A DNA stretch of 64,000 bases from Brevipalpus yothersi. Lineage: Eukaryota > Arthropoda > Arachnida > Trombidiformes > Tenuipalpidae. The position numbers were made by a program, and so were the translations under genes. The notes beneath the pieces are model-generated. The model was not told the origin of the DNA and ran no database searches. It saw only the letters and a program-made list of their open reading frames with translations. The stretch covers positions 60,620 through 124,619 of the forward strand of contig QZCP01000096.1 of NCBI GenBank assembly GCA_003956705.1, written 5' to 3'. Of the stretch, positions 11,869 through 28,114 are shown piece after piece; position 1 is the stretch's first letter, and every line of letters begins with the position of its first letter.

Positions 11869-12456
11869 ATGGAAATTCAAAGCTTCTCCTTCAAGCAATC
11901 GAGATCTTTTGGTAAGCTTTCCTGATGGCCTTAAACTTGGCTATACCAATACAGTACCCTATTCTTTACTGTTGTGTGATGTATTTCGCCTGCTTGACTG
12001 TCTCCAAGGGACATCTTGTCAAACAGTCTCTCCCCCTATATTGAATGCCCAACTAATCAGTGACTTGCATTACTATATCACTCGCTAACGTTCGGAAACA
12101 CTATTGAATTTTTCCCTCTCTATAATCTAGCTGAACGAAAGAAACACTCAGAAAATCTTCGTCGAACTTATGGCAACAAGATCCCCGTGCTGATCGAGAG
12201 ATATCGCAATGAAAAGCAACTACCCACCATCGACAAAACTCGTTTCTTGGTACCTGATCATTTAGCTGTCTCTGAACTGGTGAAAATTATTCGCCGTCGT
12301 CTTGCTCTGCACCCCAATCAGGCATTCTATCTTCTCGTCAATGGAAGAAGCATGGTTGCCAATTCAACGCCGATAGGAATGCTATACGAGCGTGAACGTG
12401 ACGAAGATGGTTTCCTCTATGTTGTATATGCATCCCAAGAGACATTTGGCAACTAA
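11869..12456 (+). CDS. ATG8-family protein of LC3 type
   Basis: Two exons, 11869-11911 and 12131-12456, encode 122 residues. ATG8 proteins are ubiquitin-like and become conjugated to phosphatidylethanolamine on autophagosome membranes. The N-terminus MEIQSFSFKQSRSFAERKK matches the LC3 pattern (SEKTFKQRRTFEQR) rather than the GABARAP pattern (MKFVYKEEH). The ubiquitin-like part has IPVLIERYRNEKQLP, LDKT-like IDKTRFLVPDH, ELVKIIRRRL, AFYLLVNGRS and DEDGFLYVVYASQETFG. The last Gly (121), to be exposed by ATG4, is followed by a single Asn, so the cleaved tail is only one residue. The first intron lies after codon 14 (phase 1). ATG101 lies at the start of the window. Confidence 0.92.
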
Positions 12457-14589
12457 TTGCTCCTGTAAATCGATGTGATCTATCTGCTTCATTTCCGTTA
12501 TCTTCTTTTTTTTCTTTCTACCTGCATTGGAATTTAAAATCTTCCACTCAATTTTTGTTTCAAGCTTGGATATATCTGTTCATGATCAACTATATGATGA
12601 CTAGGATTGTATGATATTTCATAAGATCGTCCAGTAAGTCTGAGTTTTTTTTCGAATGACCGATTCTCTACGGATTGTGTGCAGTACAAATAATGAATCA
12701 AAATAACTTCTTGTAAATTGATGCTAATCATTCTCTTCCTGAGAAGGCTCTCCCCTAGAGATTCTCTAGTCGAGAAATAAATTTTTTGCCTAAAAAACAA
12801 CCACACATCGAATACTTACCGATATCACTTGCGGTTTCGATATGTTATCCTTTGTGATAGATTGTTATCCTTTTTTGTTCGCACACTTTATCAACTGAAG
12901 AGCTCACAGGCAATCCAAATGGTATTCACATAGTACACGAGTTGGCTTGAGGCATAGTAAATTTTTTAAACTTATCACAAGATAGTAGAGATTCATAAAC
13001 TCTTGTAACCTTGTGACTCAAATTGTCTTCAATTCATGAATGAATGTTCTACCCCTGTGTTCCCCGGATCTCATCGATGAGATGATGAGAAGAAGAAGAA
13101 GATAAAGATCAAGAGGAGGTGACAAGTTCATGCTTTAAAAGTCACTTTAATACTATTCTTGGTCAACCATAACATCTTCAAGCTTCATGGTAATTATCAC
13201 CGGTTTCATAGAGGTGGGAATGATCTACACATGGATGCATATCATAAAAAGATGAGACAGGAAGGATTCTTATCCTCTTCATTCCAATACCAATCCTATT
13301 CTAGCTCGTGTCTTTTGAGATACCCAAACGCATGATGTATCAGCCGATTTATTTTGCTTTCTTTACTTGCTTCGGTGGATGCTTCCTCCCATCATTTTTT
13401 CTTACAATTTTTCATTCTTTACCGTTAAGAAGCGTTTGAGGAAAAGTTTTTTCAGGGAATCGAGAATCCCACTGTGGTTATCCGATTGTAGCAGTGAGCA
13501 TTTATATGGGTGCTTCGAGGCGCCTCTTGGGGCATCCAGAATATTAGAAATTTTCTTTCTTTCCTACTGTTGACATCATTTTTTCATTCTTCTCATTCTT
13601 TCATTGAACAAGAGTTCGATTTTCTAAAGAGAGATGACGATGACATTGTTCGGAATAAAATAGTCAAATGGTCAGGATAAACCTCAAATTAGGCTACGTT
13701 TCAATTTTAGACTGAACATGCACAAAAAAACTTGTCACAAATGATAGAAAGGATGATGATTTGAGATGCTATTTGTTTTTCGATTGATACAACTTCATCA
13801 TCCTGTTGGTGATAGTTTTTGAATTGTAAATTGGAAAATTTCATCTGATCATAATTGATCCTCTTCAAAGGATGGTTAATCTAATTCAACAATCAGCCAC
13901 CGCATGGTACCACGAATTTCGATTTGTCATACTTTTATGAAGCTATTTGTGAGAAAATCTCTTGTTCATCATAGAATGGACATCTTTCAATCAGCTTTAT
14001 AAGAATTTGGAATCAGGCGAAGAGTTCAATAGGAAGAAATAGTCGTGTTCTTTGCCTTGTAATATTAATAATACATGTATTGCGTTTCGTTTCGAGAGTC
14101 AAAGCGCTCTTATGCAGACGTTTGGATCTAACATTGTTTATAGGAAAGCGATTTTGGAGCTTGAATAACTGGATAACTCTTGTCCTTCACATATTTGGTT
14201 TCATTCAAAAATCAGTTAGACAAAATTTTTGAAGCTCTCAATGAATTAATCAGAAAAAACCATGTTTGAAATCCCAGATATTTGAAATTGTTTTCTTCCT
14301 GGTACCTAGAATCAAATAAATAATCAGGAATTGAGCATAAAGTGAGCTCTAATTATTAACTAACACTGAACATCTCAGATCGAGAAAGTTCAAGGAATTA
14401 AGGAGGTATCCAATTTCATCAACGTCAAATGAATTTCGACAAATATTCAAACTTCTGGCTCTCCTTTTCTCTCTCCTCCTAATCATTCTATCTTGTTAAT
14501 TAGAAGCTTTGGAAAGAATTTCTGTATATGACCGAGTTGTTAATCACGGTCTCTGATTTTCAACCAAAACAGGGACAATTTTAGCAGAA
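12457..14589. other. Intergenic region
   Basis: LC3 3'UTR (AATAAA near 12774) and 2 kb of AT-rich sequence. Only short random open frames; no repeat or RNA gene recognised. Confidence 0.4.
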
Positions 14590-14956
14590 ATGAAATTTCG
14601 TACTGTGGTTGTTCTTTTAATCTTTCTCATCAGTAAGCCTAATTTAATTACAAAATTTAAAGGAGAATATTGAACCTTCATATCACTCTTAATGTTTAGA
14701 TCTGATGATTTCAAATGGGAGAACGACACCAGCCTCGAGACGAGCACAAACCACATCGGGACGGCTGAGAGGGACAACTCGGCTTTCGAATGGTCCAGCA
14801 AGCGAGGCACCAGGAAATGCCGGAAGTGGTGCAGGTCTGATGGCTTTGGCCAAACAGATGTGTTTGTTGACAAAAACCATATTAGGCCAACAGGATAAAA
14901 ACTCTACGATGGGTATGCTAGTTGAATTTCTCAAAAAATTTTGCAAAAAAGTTTAA
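14590..14956 (+). CDS. Short orphan secreted protein
   Basis: Two exons, 14590-14632 and 14700-14956, encode 99 residues. The first exon gives MKFRTVVVLLIFLI and the junction adds NLMISNG, forming a textbook signal peptide with likely cleavage near residue 21. The mature part is rich in Arg, Thr, Ser and Gly (RTTPASRRAQTTSGRLRGTT), then GPASEAPGNAGSGAGLMALA, and ends with a Cys-containing, amphipathic Lys/Phe stretch (VEFLKKFCKKV). Two Cys are present. The intron is 67 bp with GTAAGC..TTTAG. A second open frame overlaps exon 2 but does not join to the signal peptide in frame. I recognise no family; it could be a secreted peptide or salivary-type protein. The base composition of exon 2 is richer in GC than its surroundings. 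Confidence 0.5.
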
Positions 14957-16165
14957 AGAAAATTGGGAAATGATATGAGGACTGCATCTTCTCGGCACTC
15001 AGTTCATCAATTATTTCTCTGGTGCTAACATCGAATATATTTTTTGAGTATTGCCTATCTTTGTCAAGAGGAGCATGATACACCTTATGACACTATCCCC
15101 TTTTTGACTCTATCATCAATGCTAAGAAAGTGATCTGTGTGCAATATACATTCAATTACTACAATTCAACTATTCAATTACATTCATCTAAATATAATTT
15201 CGAATAAATTGATCAAAATAGAATTATAAATATTCGGAGCGTGTTAAAAAATCAAGAGATCAAGGGTGATCATAGACCCAACCTATCCAGCCCTGACGTG
15301 TATCCGCAATCCAATCAAGTTATGCGAAGAAAAATTTTCATGCTGAAGAAAATTGGCTCAAAACTTTCAAAGTTTCAGCCGGATGATTGGAGAAGAATAT
15401 CTGTTTATAAGAATTGAAAATAAGAGCACAGCCTAAATTGACAGGTAGCATCGGCTGGAAAGAAAGAGAAAGAGAGAGACAGAGAGAAAATTCATAGGAG
15501 AGAGACAGAGAGAGAGAGCAAGTCAGTTGAAATCACTTTTTTTCGCTCTCTCTTTCATTTCGATTCCCATGATTTTCCATTCCCTTTTGTTTGTGAAGAG
15601 AGTGAACATCATAATGATCAAAGTGATGAAGTGAAACGTTGAGCCATTTCATCCTTATATTATATTATTATCGAATATGTTCATCACATTGATTGTGGAC
15701 AATACAAGCGAGAATCCTTGGGTGCAAAATATATCATGAAAAATAATATTCAATAATATATCCATCATTAAAGCCATTCATCATTCGAACTTATTCGATG
15801 ACACTCGGAATCACAGTTCTTTTTGATAAGTTAATTTTCTATCAAAATTTTCTGCTACTAAATCAGTGAAAATATTTGATTATAATTTTTGTAATAATAA
15901 TCACAATCACTGTGACATTTATCTGTTCAAACGAAACATGCATCAAGCGTAACGAGCGTAAAAGTTCCATTTTCTCAGATTCATTTTGTTATCATCTCAT
16001 CATTGCTTTACTGCCTTGGGAGAAGTGTATCATCAATATCATCCTGATTATTATTTTTTCCCTAACTTTACCATCAAGTGTCTTCTCATCACCTCAAAAG
16101 AAAAGGGGAGAAGAAAAAATTGAATCATCAAAATTGACCAGTGAAAATTAGAATTAATCAGTAAC
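14957..16165. other. Intergenic region and SLC41 5'UTR
   Basis: AT-rich, with a GA-rich run at about 15463-15520. It likely contains the transcription start and untranslated leader of the transporter gene. No independent gene is supported. Confidence 0.4.
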
Positions 16166-19947
<3,782 letters not shown>

Positions 19948-22126
19948 TATCGACTATTATCATGGGCAAAATTTTCCATTGGAATTTTGCCACGAAAAAA
20001 GAAAGAAAGAACATCCCACCATCGAATTATCTCAAATTTTCCTAGGATCAATTACATATTCACAAGCCCACTCTCTTTTTCGAACTTATCCTCATGAAAT
20101 ATTGATATCGAAATCACACAATTTTTCGATCTCCAGTCGAATAATATTGAATAAAAAATATGCTCTCCTCTTGGATAGCTTCTCAGGAAAATATCTTTCA
20201 GATTTTTGTTTTATACTATTCCGTTTGCGATTCATTTGTATATATGCTCTCATCTGCACCTCTTGATAAAACCTTCTAGCCAAAAGAACGTTCATTTTAT
20301 TATTCAGCAGACGATTCTAACAAGGTTATCAGAGAAAGAAAAGATTCACTTACTCATGGATTAGCCTTGATACCAACTCAATGGCATCAATAAAACATCC
20401 ACATTCTTGTTTTGAGTGATTTTTCTCGTAATCGTTCATCCACCATTCAATATTGATTAACTTTTGAACATACATATAGGTAGGCTCAAGTGATATGTGA
20501 GAATGAAAGATGATTAATTTCTCCTGAAAACCTGATAATTATGTCTATTTAACAATGGCGAAAAATTAAACACCAAGAAAGAAATCGAGTAAAATTTTCC
20601 AAGGTTAAATAATCATCAAGCAGCCGCTGAGCATTTATGATATTCGGAAGCTCTCATTATTGGTAGAGAGGTTGAGAAAAATAACACTCATCACTATCTC
20701 ATTTTGCTACCTCCATATTAATGTTATTGCCTCACTTTTATGGAGAAAGAGGTGAGGATGAGAGGTTAGTTTGATAGATTGATTAGGTGCTCAATCTCAG
20801 AGAGAAGGCTCTAAATTTTCTTACTAACCATGGTGCATAAGAATCTTTACTCAATGAGTTTTTGTCGACCATCAAGACTTGATATGCAAGTGATTAAAAT
20901 CTTCTTCCCCTTGAATTCTGAATTTTTATTTGTTCTCCAAAACTCTTTATGTTTTCCAAGTGAGATGTATTTCATCTAGCTTTATCTAACTAACATTCAT
21001 TATATAGCTTACATTTGCGAGAATAAAAAGACTCATGTAAAGATGAGCGCTCAGATAGGAGGTGATTCACCTCATGAAATACATCGTTTTTTAAGATTCT
21101 AGTGGGTTCTTTGAGCAATATATCCTAATTTCGAGAAGATTTTCTCCACCGAAAGCATTCTCCTTGCCCAATGCATGATGGTTAACTGATTATGTACTAG
21201 TGTAGGGGTAGACGATGTAAATTCTTCTAGATCATCATTCAAGTGGTGATCATTCTCAAGAAAAATTTATCGAGTTGAAGAAAAATTCCCAAAATTCGTT
21301 TGAGAAAATCCTGGTTAGATCAGAAAACTATCCTGGTATGTAATGTGTTTAAAAAATCGTCATCGTCATATTGGAATCGTCACAGATGGGAGCACAGAAT
21401 AGTTTTCACCTCAATGTGTCGAAAAAGTTCGACATATGGAAATTGTTTTGAGAAAACCTAGAAATAAAGGGCTAGATTCTTTGGGTTGAGATATCTCTAA
21501 ATAGCACTTAGATCAATGAAAAAACTTGGATGATAATGGAATAATGTCAACGATTTGATCGTCTCGCATGAAATTTTTCTGGATAAGTGAACAAAAAAAT
21601 TCTTCCCAAGATCGTATCGGATGTGACCTCATCCCAATAAACCAATCAAATGATGCTCATTCAAACATCTAGATAAGTTTGATCTTAGTGATCTGGATCG
21701 TTTATATTATACTATCTTCGATCACTACCAACATTTGTGATGACTAATCATGGTTAACGATAATCACCAAAGAGCTATCAATGAAATTTTGAATGGCAAC
21801 CATATACGTGAATGGCTTATTTTAGATGGATTGATCAGACCTACCATATTAATACATACAGGAAGGATTAAAGATAAAATCTCGATTGAAATGAACAACA
21901 TTCTTTGATCATCGGAATTCTATCAAAGTTTTCCATCCAATCAATCTCGATTCAGAACAACGCTCTCAGAAATGAGAAAAGTAGTCAAATCTTTTTCGCG
22001 CCATTTCTTCACTTGAATCATGTAAACATTGCAACATTGCAACATGTGGTCATCAGCATGAGTTTTGATGGAAAACTTTACACTATTTGTCTCATCTAAT
22101 TTGTGGAATAATCTCATGATTTGGTG
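19948..22126. other. Intergenic region
   Basis: 2.2 kb of AT-rich sequence between the transporter and TRMT10C. No gene, tRNA or transposon was recognised in either strand. Confidence 0.4.
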
Positions 22127-23357
22127 ATGATCATCTCTAGATCATTGTTATCTCTGTAAGGATTCCTCTTGCATTGTGAAATATCCTTCTGATTAGGTGT
22201 CTCATTTTCATTTCAGAGCAATCAAAAGACCGTGTTCATCTTCGTACTTCAACAGCAGTGAACATTTTGATGAAAATGAAATTGTTCAAGAATATATTTC
22301 CAAAAGATGGAAATTCGATAAATTGAAGCCTTCTAAATATTCTCGAATAGTCCAAAGTTCTCAAGAGATGGTCAAAGTTGAACGTGTTCTCATGGAATGG
22401 GAAATTATTAAACTCGATACTGGTTTGGTACCTTCAACCATAACTCCGGTGGAAATGAAGCAACTAATTCACTCTTTGGACCAGAGTCAAGATTTATCTG
22501 GAAAGTTTTTCACTCTCCTAGAGATTGAGGCACGAAACAGATTCAACTTGAAGAAGAAAAGGCGAGAACATTATCGAGTCAACAGATCAGCTCTCGAAGA
22601 GCCTATTACTCTCTTTGATAGCAAGGGTTCACCGGTCTATTCTCAAGGAGGTCAAGCGCATTTTTCACCTTTCAATATAAGACATATGAATCAAATGACA
22701 CTTATACCAAAGCTGTGTGAGATATCGAAAGATAGTAGATTCTGTCAAAAACTTGTCATTGACTGTGATAATTATCATGATGATAATATAGCGGCTAGAG
22801 TTATATCTAGATCGTTAGTTAACGCTTTCTGGTTCAATGCTTATAATGATGAGCCTTTTGACATCCATGTATGTGGGGTGAGAAAGGATTCTGCTTTTCA
22901 TGAAGCTTTAAAACATTGTTGCAAAACAGATTTCACTACTGGAACACATCCTCTATCAACAAATATTCATCCTGAGTCTTTGTGTAAATATTATCCTCCT
23001 GAAAGAATTGTCTACATTACACCTTACGGTGGCGAGGAAATGGTTTCTTTTGAACCGGAAGCTGTGTATGTTACAAGCTCTTTTATTCCTGGACGTGATA
23101 TCAGTTCAAGATTCTTGGAAAAAATCCGATCTACTGGATGGAAAAGTGTTCACTTTCCCGTGTTAGCATCTCTCAAACTGCTTCCTCATCAATTCAATTT
23201 GATTGAAGTGATAAAAATCATCTCTGAAATTAAGCAAGGCTCTTCAGTCGAATGTGCTATGAAAAAGTTCATATTCCGAAAAAAATTGGGACAATCAAAG
23301 TCTATGCCCATTTTTGTAACAAATTCACTTTATCAAATACTGGAAACAAAAAATTGA
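22127..23357 (+). CDS. TRMT10C: tRNA methyltransferase 10C-like / mitochondrial RNase P subunit 1
   Basis: Exon 1 (22127-22155) gives the short presequence-like MIISRSLLSL, and exon 2 (22217-23357) the remainder: 389 residues in total. The intron is 61 bp with GTAAGG..TTCAG and keeps the frame. TRMT10C (MRPP1) is a SPOUT-fold enzyme of mitochondria that methylates purine 9 of tRNA and, with HSD17B10 and PRORP, forms RNase P. The C-terminal half matches TRM10 domains: LVIDCDNYHDD, PFDIHVCGV, YYPPERIVYITPYG, EAVYVTSSFIP and a final helical block. An N-terminal coiled-coil region (residues about 90-150, EARNRFNLKKKRREH) corresponds to the MRPP1 linker. Cytoplasmic TRMT10A/B cannot be excluded, but the leader and the length favour the mitochondrial form. 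Confidence 0.8.
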
Positions 23358-24139
23358 TGACAAGATGACTATTCTAAATAATCAAATCAGATTTTTACAT
23401 ATTAGCAGACTTTTTGGTATCTTTCATACTTCTTCCACAACTGAAGGCCTCATATTACTTAATATATAATTTTATATAATTGTTTCAAAATTGAAATATG
23501 CTGATCTGTGAATTTTCTCTCACTTCCACCGTAGTCCATCACATCGTCTAGTATTTTACTGCTGTCAAACTTCTCCTCGTGAATGTAAAATGGAAAGAGG
23601 ACCTAAAGGAAACAAGTGGAATGACATTTCAAGCGAGAAAAAGTTGTATCTGTTTTCTCTTCAGTATGGAATCAACGAAACCTTTATTCAGTCCCTTATC
23701 ATAAACCCTCAACAAAGATTTTTTACGGATGACAGTTAGATTCCATCAAATCGTGATGATCTAAGATTTCATCATCTTGATTCCGACATCATCCAAATTC
23801 ACTCGATGTCGTTACTCTCTATGCATATTGATCGTTCAGCCAGTGACGTTCTCTGGTGGATCCACAGTCTTTTTTACATCATTTTTCAAGCTTTCAAGTC
23901 CAAAAGTGAGCTCAATATTCGGAGAGAGAGAGAAGAGGAGCCGGAAATGATGAGAATGATCAGCGTGCCAGTGTTTTGATAGATTACATCAATCTTGAGC
24001 CACTCAGTTAACGTTCTGTCGATTCGTTGGCCACTCTTTTTTATACACATTCTTTTTTGTTGATACTCTTTTGTTTTTTTTATTATCTTTGTTTTCTTGA
24101 TTTTTTTTGCTATTGTGTAGTATTTGCTCTCGAGATCGA
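23358..24139. other. Intergenic region and PANK 5'UTR
   Basis: AT-rich with poly-T runs. An AG at 24119-24120 may be an acceptor of an upstream untranslated exon of the pantothenate kinase gene. Confidence 0.4.
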
Positions 24140-25412
24140 ATGGAGACAAGTGATAGTTCGTTGAAAAAATCATCATCAACTGATTCTAGTGGTTGTTGTG
24201 GTGGTAGTAGTGATAATAGTAGTGGTAGTAGTAGTAGCAGTAGTTCACCATCTCATTCAGCTGCACCATGGTTCGGTATGGACATTGGTGGAACTCTGGT
24301 GAAATTGGTTTATTTTGAGCCAACTGATTGTGATTACACGGAAAGTGAAAAAGAAACTGTCAAAAAGATTTCTCACTATTTACGAAAAAGTTTATCGTAC
24401 GGTAATACCGGCAAGCGTGATATTCATCTTGAATTAAAATGTACGATCAACAATCGAAATGGTATTTTGCATTTCATACGATTTCCGACCAGTGAAATGT
24501 CGAATTTTCTATCATTAGCCCGTTCTAAGGGCATCGCCAATATGGTGACCACTGTTTGTGCAACCGGTGGTGGTGCATATAAGTTTGAGAAAAAAATTTT
24601 GGAAGAAATTAATCTTCAATTACATAAATTTGATGAATTAGATTCATTGATACACGGTCTACTGTTTGTTGAATCTCAAAATCCTCATGAATGCTTCTAT
24701 TTGGGAGAACCGGTGCTTGGGGATCATTGCAATAGAATTCCATTTGATTTCAGTAATCCGTATCCATTTTTAATCGTAAACATTGGTTCCGGTGTCAGTA
24801 TATTGGCTGTATATTCTTCGGATCGTTTTAAACGAATTTCTGGTACCAGTCTTGGTGGTGGTACATTTGTTGGACTTTGTTGCCTACTCACTGGTTGTGA
24901 AACATTTGAGGAAGCAATTGCCTTGGCCAAAACCGGTGATTCTACTAAAGTTGACAAGCTTGTCCGAGATATTTATGGCGGTGATTATACCAAATTTGGT
25001 CTTAGTGGTGATACAATAGCATGCAGGTAGGAGAGAAAATCGAAAAATGTGTTTAAAAGTGTTTTTTTTCTAATTGTATATATTTGAACATCATATTTTT
25101 CCTTCCAGTTTCGGCCACATGATCAGCAAGGAGAAACGAGAAAAAGCAACCAAAGCTGATTTGGCTCGAGCAACATTGGTCACATTGACCAACAATATTG
25201 GCTCAATTGCTCGAATGTGTGCACTAAATGAGGGAATCAAGCATGTTGTATTTACAGGAAATTTTCTTCGAGTCAATCAAATATCCATGCAATTACTTGC
25301 ATATGCTATGGAATTTTGGTCCAATGGAACTGTAAAAGCTCTTTTCTTGGAGCACGAAGGATATTTCGGTGCTGTTGGCTGTTTGTTAGAGCTTATTACA
25401 CAGAAACTATGA
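24140..25412 (+). CDS. PANK: Pantothenate kinase
   Basis: Two exons, 24140-25026 and 25109-25412, encode 396 residues. Pantothenate kinase phosphorylates vitamin B5 with ATP, the first and rate-limiting step of coenzyme A synthesis. After a Ser/Gly-rich head of about 40 residues, the kinase fold starts with WFGMDIGGTLVKLVYFEP (phosphate loop, about residues 44-61). Then come FPTSEMSNFLSL, TVCATGGGAYKFE, VNIGSGVSILAVYS, the segment GTSLGGGTFVGLCCLLTG, and in exon 2 FGHMISKEKR, TNNIGSIARMCALN, and EHEGYFGAVG. These are the conserved motifs of the animal (type II) enzyme, called fumble in flies. The intron splits a Ser codon. The poly-Ser head contains AGT codon repeats that could vary in length. 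Which of the human PANK1-4 it corresponds to is unclear. Confidence 0.95.
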
Positions 25413-25839
25413 TTATTTCATCATTGAGCTTCCCACATCTCGACAGCATTCCTCAACATTCTGCGAAATATATATCTTTATACTCTCGTTATCATCAGTA
25501 ATTGGTGTTTGTACAATCGAATGCAACAAAAAGAGAAATATATTTATCTATATTTGATACTGTCATTCTTGATAGAAAAATATGAACACTTTACATTTGT
25601 TACATTATATTTTTACCGATTGATTCGTAAGGTTTCATTATTAAATTAACGATAAATGATAAAGAAAATTCTCAAAACGCTTTCAAACTAATCGTTCTTT
25701 TTTCTTATTGAAAAGATCTTGGCTTCAGAAAGTTCGAAGATCTATTCTGCCTGTCTTAAAATTTTATTCTTCCAGTAGCGCAGCCTCAAGTTGAGTCCAG
25801 TGAGTTCAATTCGAGACCTATTCACTTGACATCTGTGCA
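25413..25839. other. Short intergenic region
   Basis: PANK 3'UTR and flank of the duplicated segment; no coding signal. Confidence 0.4.
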
Positions 25840-25977
25840 ATCATGTTGGAACAATAATATCGATCTTTTTCCGACTGTTTTGAAAAAAAAATTGTTATTT
25901 CAATGGGATCAAAAAATCGCAGAAATCACCACTTGATTGTTTTGTTGTGCTAGATTAGGTGACCAAAATAATAGAAA

Positions 25978-26644
25978 ATGATAATTTGTGGAAAGCGTTT
26001 CGCGATTTGCTGTTCTGTACTTTCGTGCTGGGCTATTATAATGCTCCTGTTGATGGGAATTCTGCTGTATTCTCATGCTCTTGCTTTTGTAGAAGACCTG
26101 AACATACCATTACATGATATGCATACCAAGGATCGAAATGTTCTCATATCAGAAGCATACAACAAATTTGAAAATGCGGTAAGTTTACACTCATTTTTTT
26201 CGCATAGCAAGCTTGACCATAGCCAGTTCATGTGATTAGCTACTGATCATGATGATCACCTTTTTCCCTCGACTCATTCGAGCTAATTATCCACCAAGCT
26301 GAGCAAAATTCTCTTAGTGCGAAAAAAGATCTGATCATCAGTCTCAATGTTAATGTGCTCATGAACACATGATGAACATGTGAAAGAATTTCAATGTCGA
26401 TATACAGGAACATCCTCCTCCCGTTTTTTTTTCGCTCAGTTTACTAATCGAGATAAATTATATTCATCGAACCATCCAAAGGATGTACTCGTCACGTTAA
26501 CGTCACATAAAACTATGAAATAATCAATCCTAATTTCTTTCACAGGCCCACAACTGCTGGATTGCCGTTTGTCTGTATATTATAACGCTTGCTTTGTCAC
26601 TACATCAATACTATTTGAACAGAAAACTCCAATATGGAATCTAA
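25978..26644 (+). CDS. RNASEK: Ribonuclease kappa (intact copy)
   Basis: Two exons, 25978-26178 and 26546-26644, encode 99 residues. RNASEK is a small protein of membranes; in other animals it associates with the V-ATPase and is needed for endocytic uptake, and some forms have ribonuclease activity. The sequence shows MIICGKRFAICCSVLSCWAI, the first membrane helix (IMLLLMGILLYSHALAFV), a luminal loop with IPLHDMHTKDRN and an NKFENA turn, and in exon 2 AHNCWIAVCLYIITLALS, the second helix, ending in QYYLNRKLQYGI. The layout and the C-terminal Cys-Trp-helix motif match the family (98 aa in human). The promoter region lies in the shared duplicated sequence. The paralogous gene copy at 34810 has a damaged start, which makes this the likely functional one. 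Confidence 0.9.
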
Positions 26645-28114
26645 TTTATTGTAAATTAGTGATTTCAGCTTGTTTGTCTTCAATAATATTCACAAAGCTT
26701 ATGGTTGATTAAACACTTGATTTTCGATTCCAATGATTGATTTGTTCAATTTAAAATGATTTAAATCTATTTTCAGCTGATGAAAACCTGAAATTAGCAA
26801 TTTTTTACATGAGAGTTAGAAATTTTTCTTAAATGATATTCATCGGCTCAAACGAGATTGATCAAAGATTAGCTCAACGCGTAACATTATTATCTCATTT
26901 TACACCCTGCATTTTATATTCAATAATTCGGAGACTTCAAGACAATTTTCGAAAATTTTCTTCAAAATAAGAAAAAATGGAAGAGTTGAGAGGTATCCCT
27001 GAGATTTGGTGAACGGTGATTGGTTAATTTTCCATAGTTTCTACAAAGTTTTCGAATCAAAAAATGAAAGATTACATGTAAACATTCATTGTTCACAAAT
27101 CAACGAGTTCTACTCTTCCAAAAAATTACCAAAAGTTATCAACATGGTAATGTTTAAAAAAATCATTCAAAGAGAATTAATAGTGAGAAAAAGTTCGTTG
27201 CGCAAAATTTTATCGAGTCGCTGGAGTGCAAACTGCTCAAGATTCTCGACTGGAAACATCTCTTCATTACTTCCCTTGAAACATCCCTGACCAGCAAGCT
27301 ATAACAAGGATTCCTGTGTGAGATGGTAATTAATAATGTTTCTCATCATGCTTATCATGCAACACTGCTAAAGAACTAGACGCTTGTCAGTTTGATGAGC
27401 AAAAGGTACAATTCTCACGAAAGCGGGACATGTAACATACTCGACACTCCATGTACAGTTACCTACAGGCTTGTACATAGAGTCACACTGCTCATGTCGA
27501 CACTTGATTTGAGTATTTTTTGCTCTCAGAACTTTTTTACTTTTTGCTTGCATATGGCCTGATCTAAATGCTTACTTACACAAGTATTCTGATCAAGTTT
27601 TCGCTTTTTTTGTGTTGAGATGAAAATTTTTCCAGTCTAAATAATTATTCATCATATTATTGTGTGTGTTAGTGTCGGCCCAGTAGATCCACAAGTTTAT
27701 TGTGGCATCATGAGACCATGATGGTTGACCATATGAAAAGTTGCTCCCCCCACATTATTTTAGTAAACACCAATATATACATACACCCACTTGAACCACA
27801 CTTCGAGAGCGATCTCATCAACACTCTCAGGTAATTGCGCAGGGAAAATATGTATTTTATATTTGTTTAATTTGTTTATCTACTTAATCTAATCTTTGAT
27901 TGTGTCCTGATTGTTAAATTGATAAATTATGCAGCATATTTTTCCAGTGATTTTTTACACTAAGCCACTTGTACTCATCCGGAGCCGCTCATCAATTGAC
28001 CCCTCGAAATCGCACTTCGCAAAATCAATCGATCAATTGGAAAATTTTTCCCCACAACTACCTCCGGTACTCTTAGTTTGGTGCATCAAATCTGAATCAA
28101 GAGTTGTGATCAGT
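26645..28114. other. Intergenic part of duplication copy 1
   Basis: Homologous to 35437-37544 but lacking roughly 200 bp (equivalent of 36194-36395) and about 410 bp (equivalent of 36770-37186). A putative 5' non-coding exon donor of CBS (ACTCTCAG|GTAATTG) is retained near 27834. No functional gene is present. Confidence 0.6.

Noticed and set aside
12534..12806. 90-aa minus-strand frame after LC3
   Set aside because: Lies over the LC3 3'UTR, no recognisable motif, no codon bias.
14544..14946. Minus-strand frames opposite the small secreted protein
   Set aside because: They lack a signal peptide or splice context and overlap the better plus-strand model.
27006..27290. 94-aa frame between RNASEK and CBS copy 1
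   Set aside because: The equivalent frame in copy 2 (35875-36075) is interrupted and differs, so there is no conserved coding.
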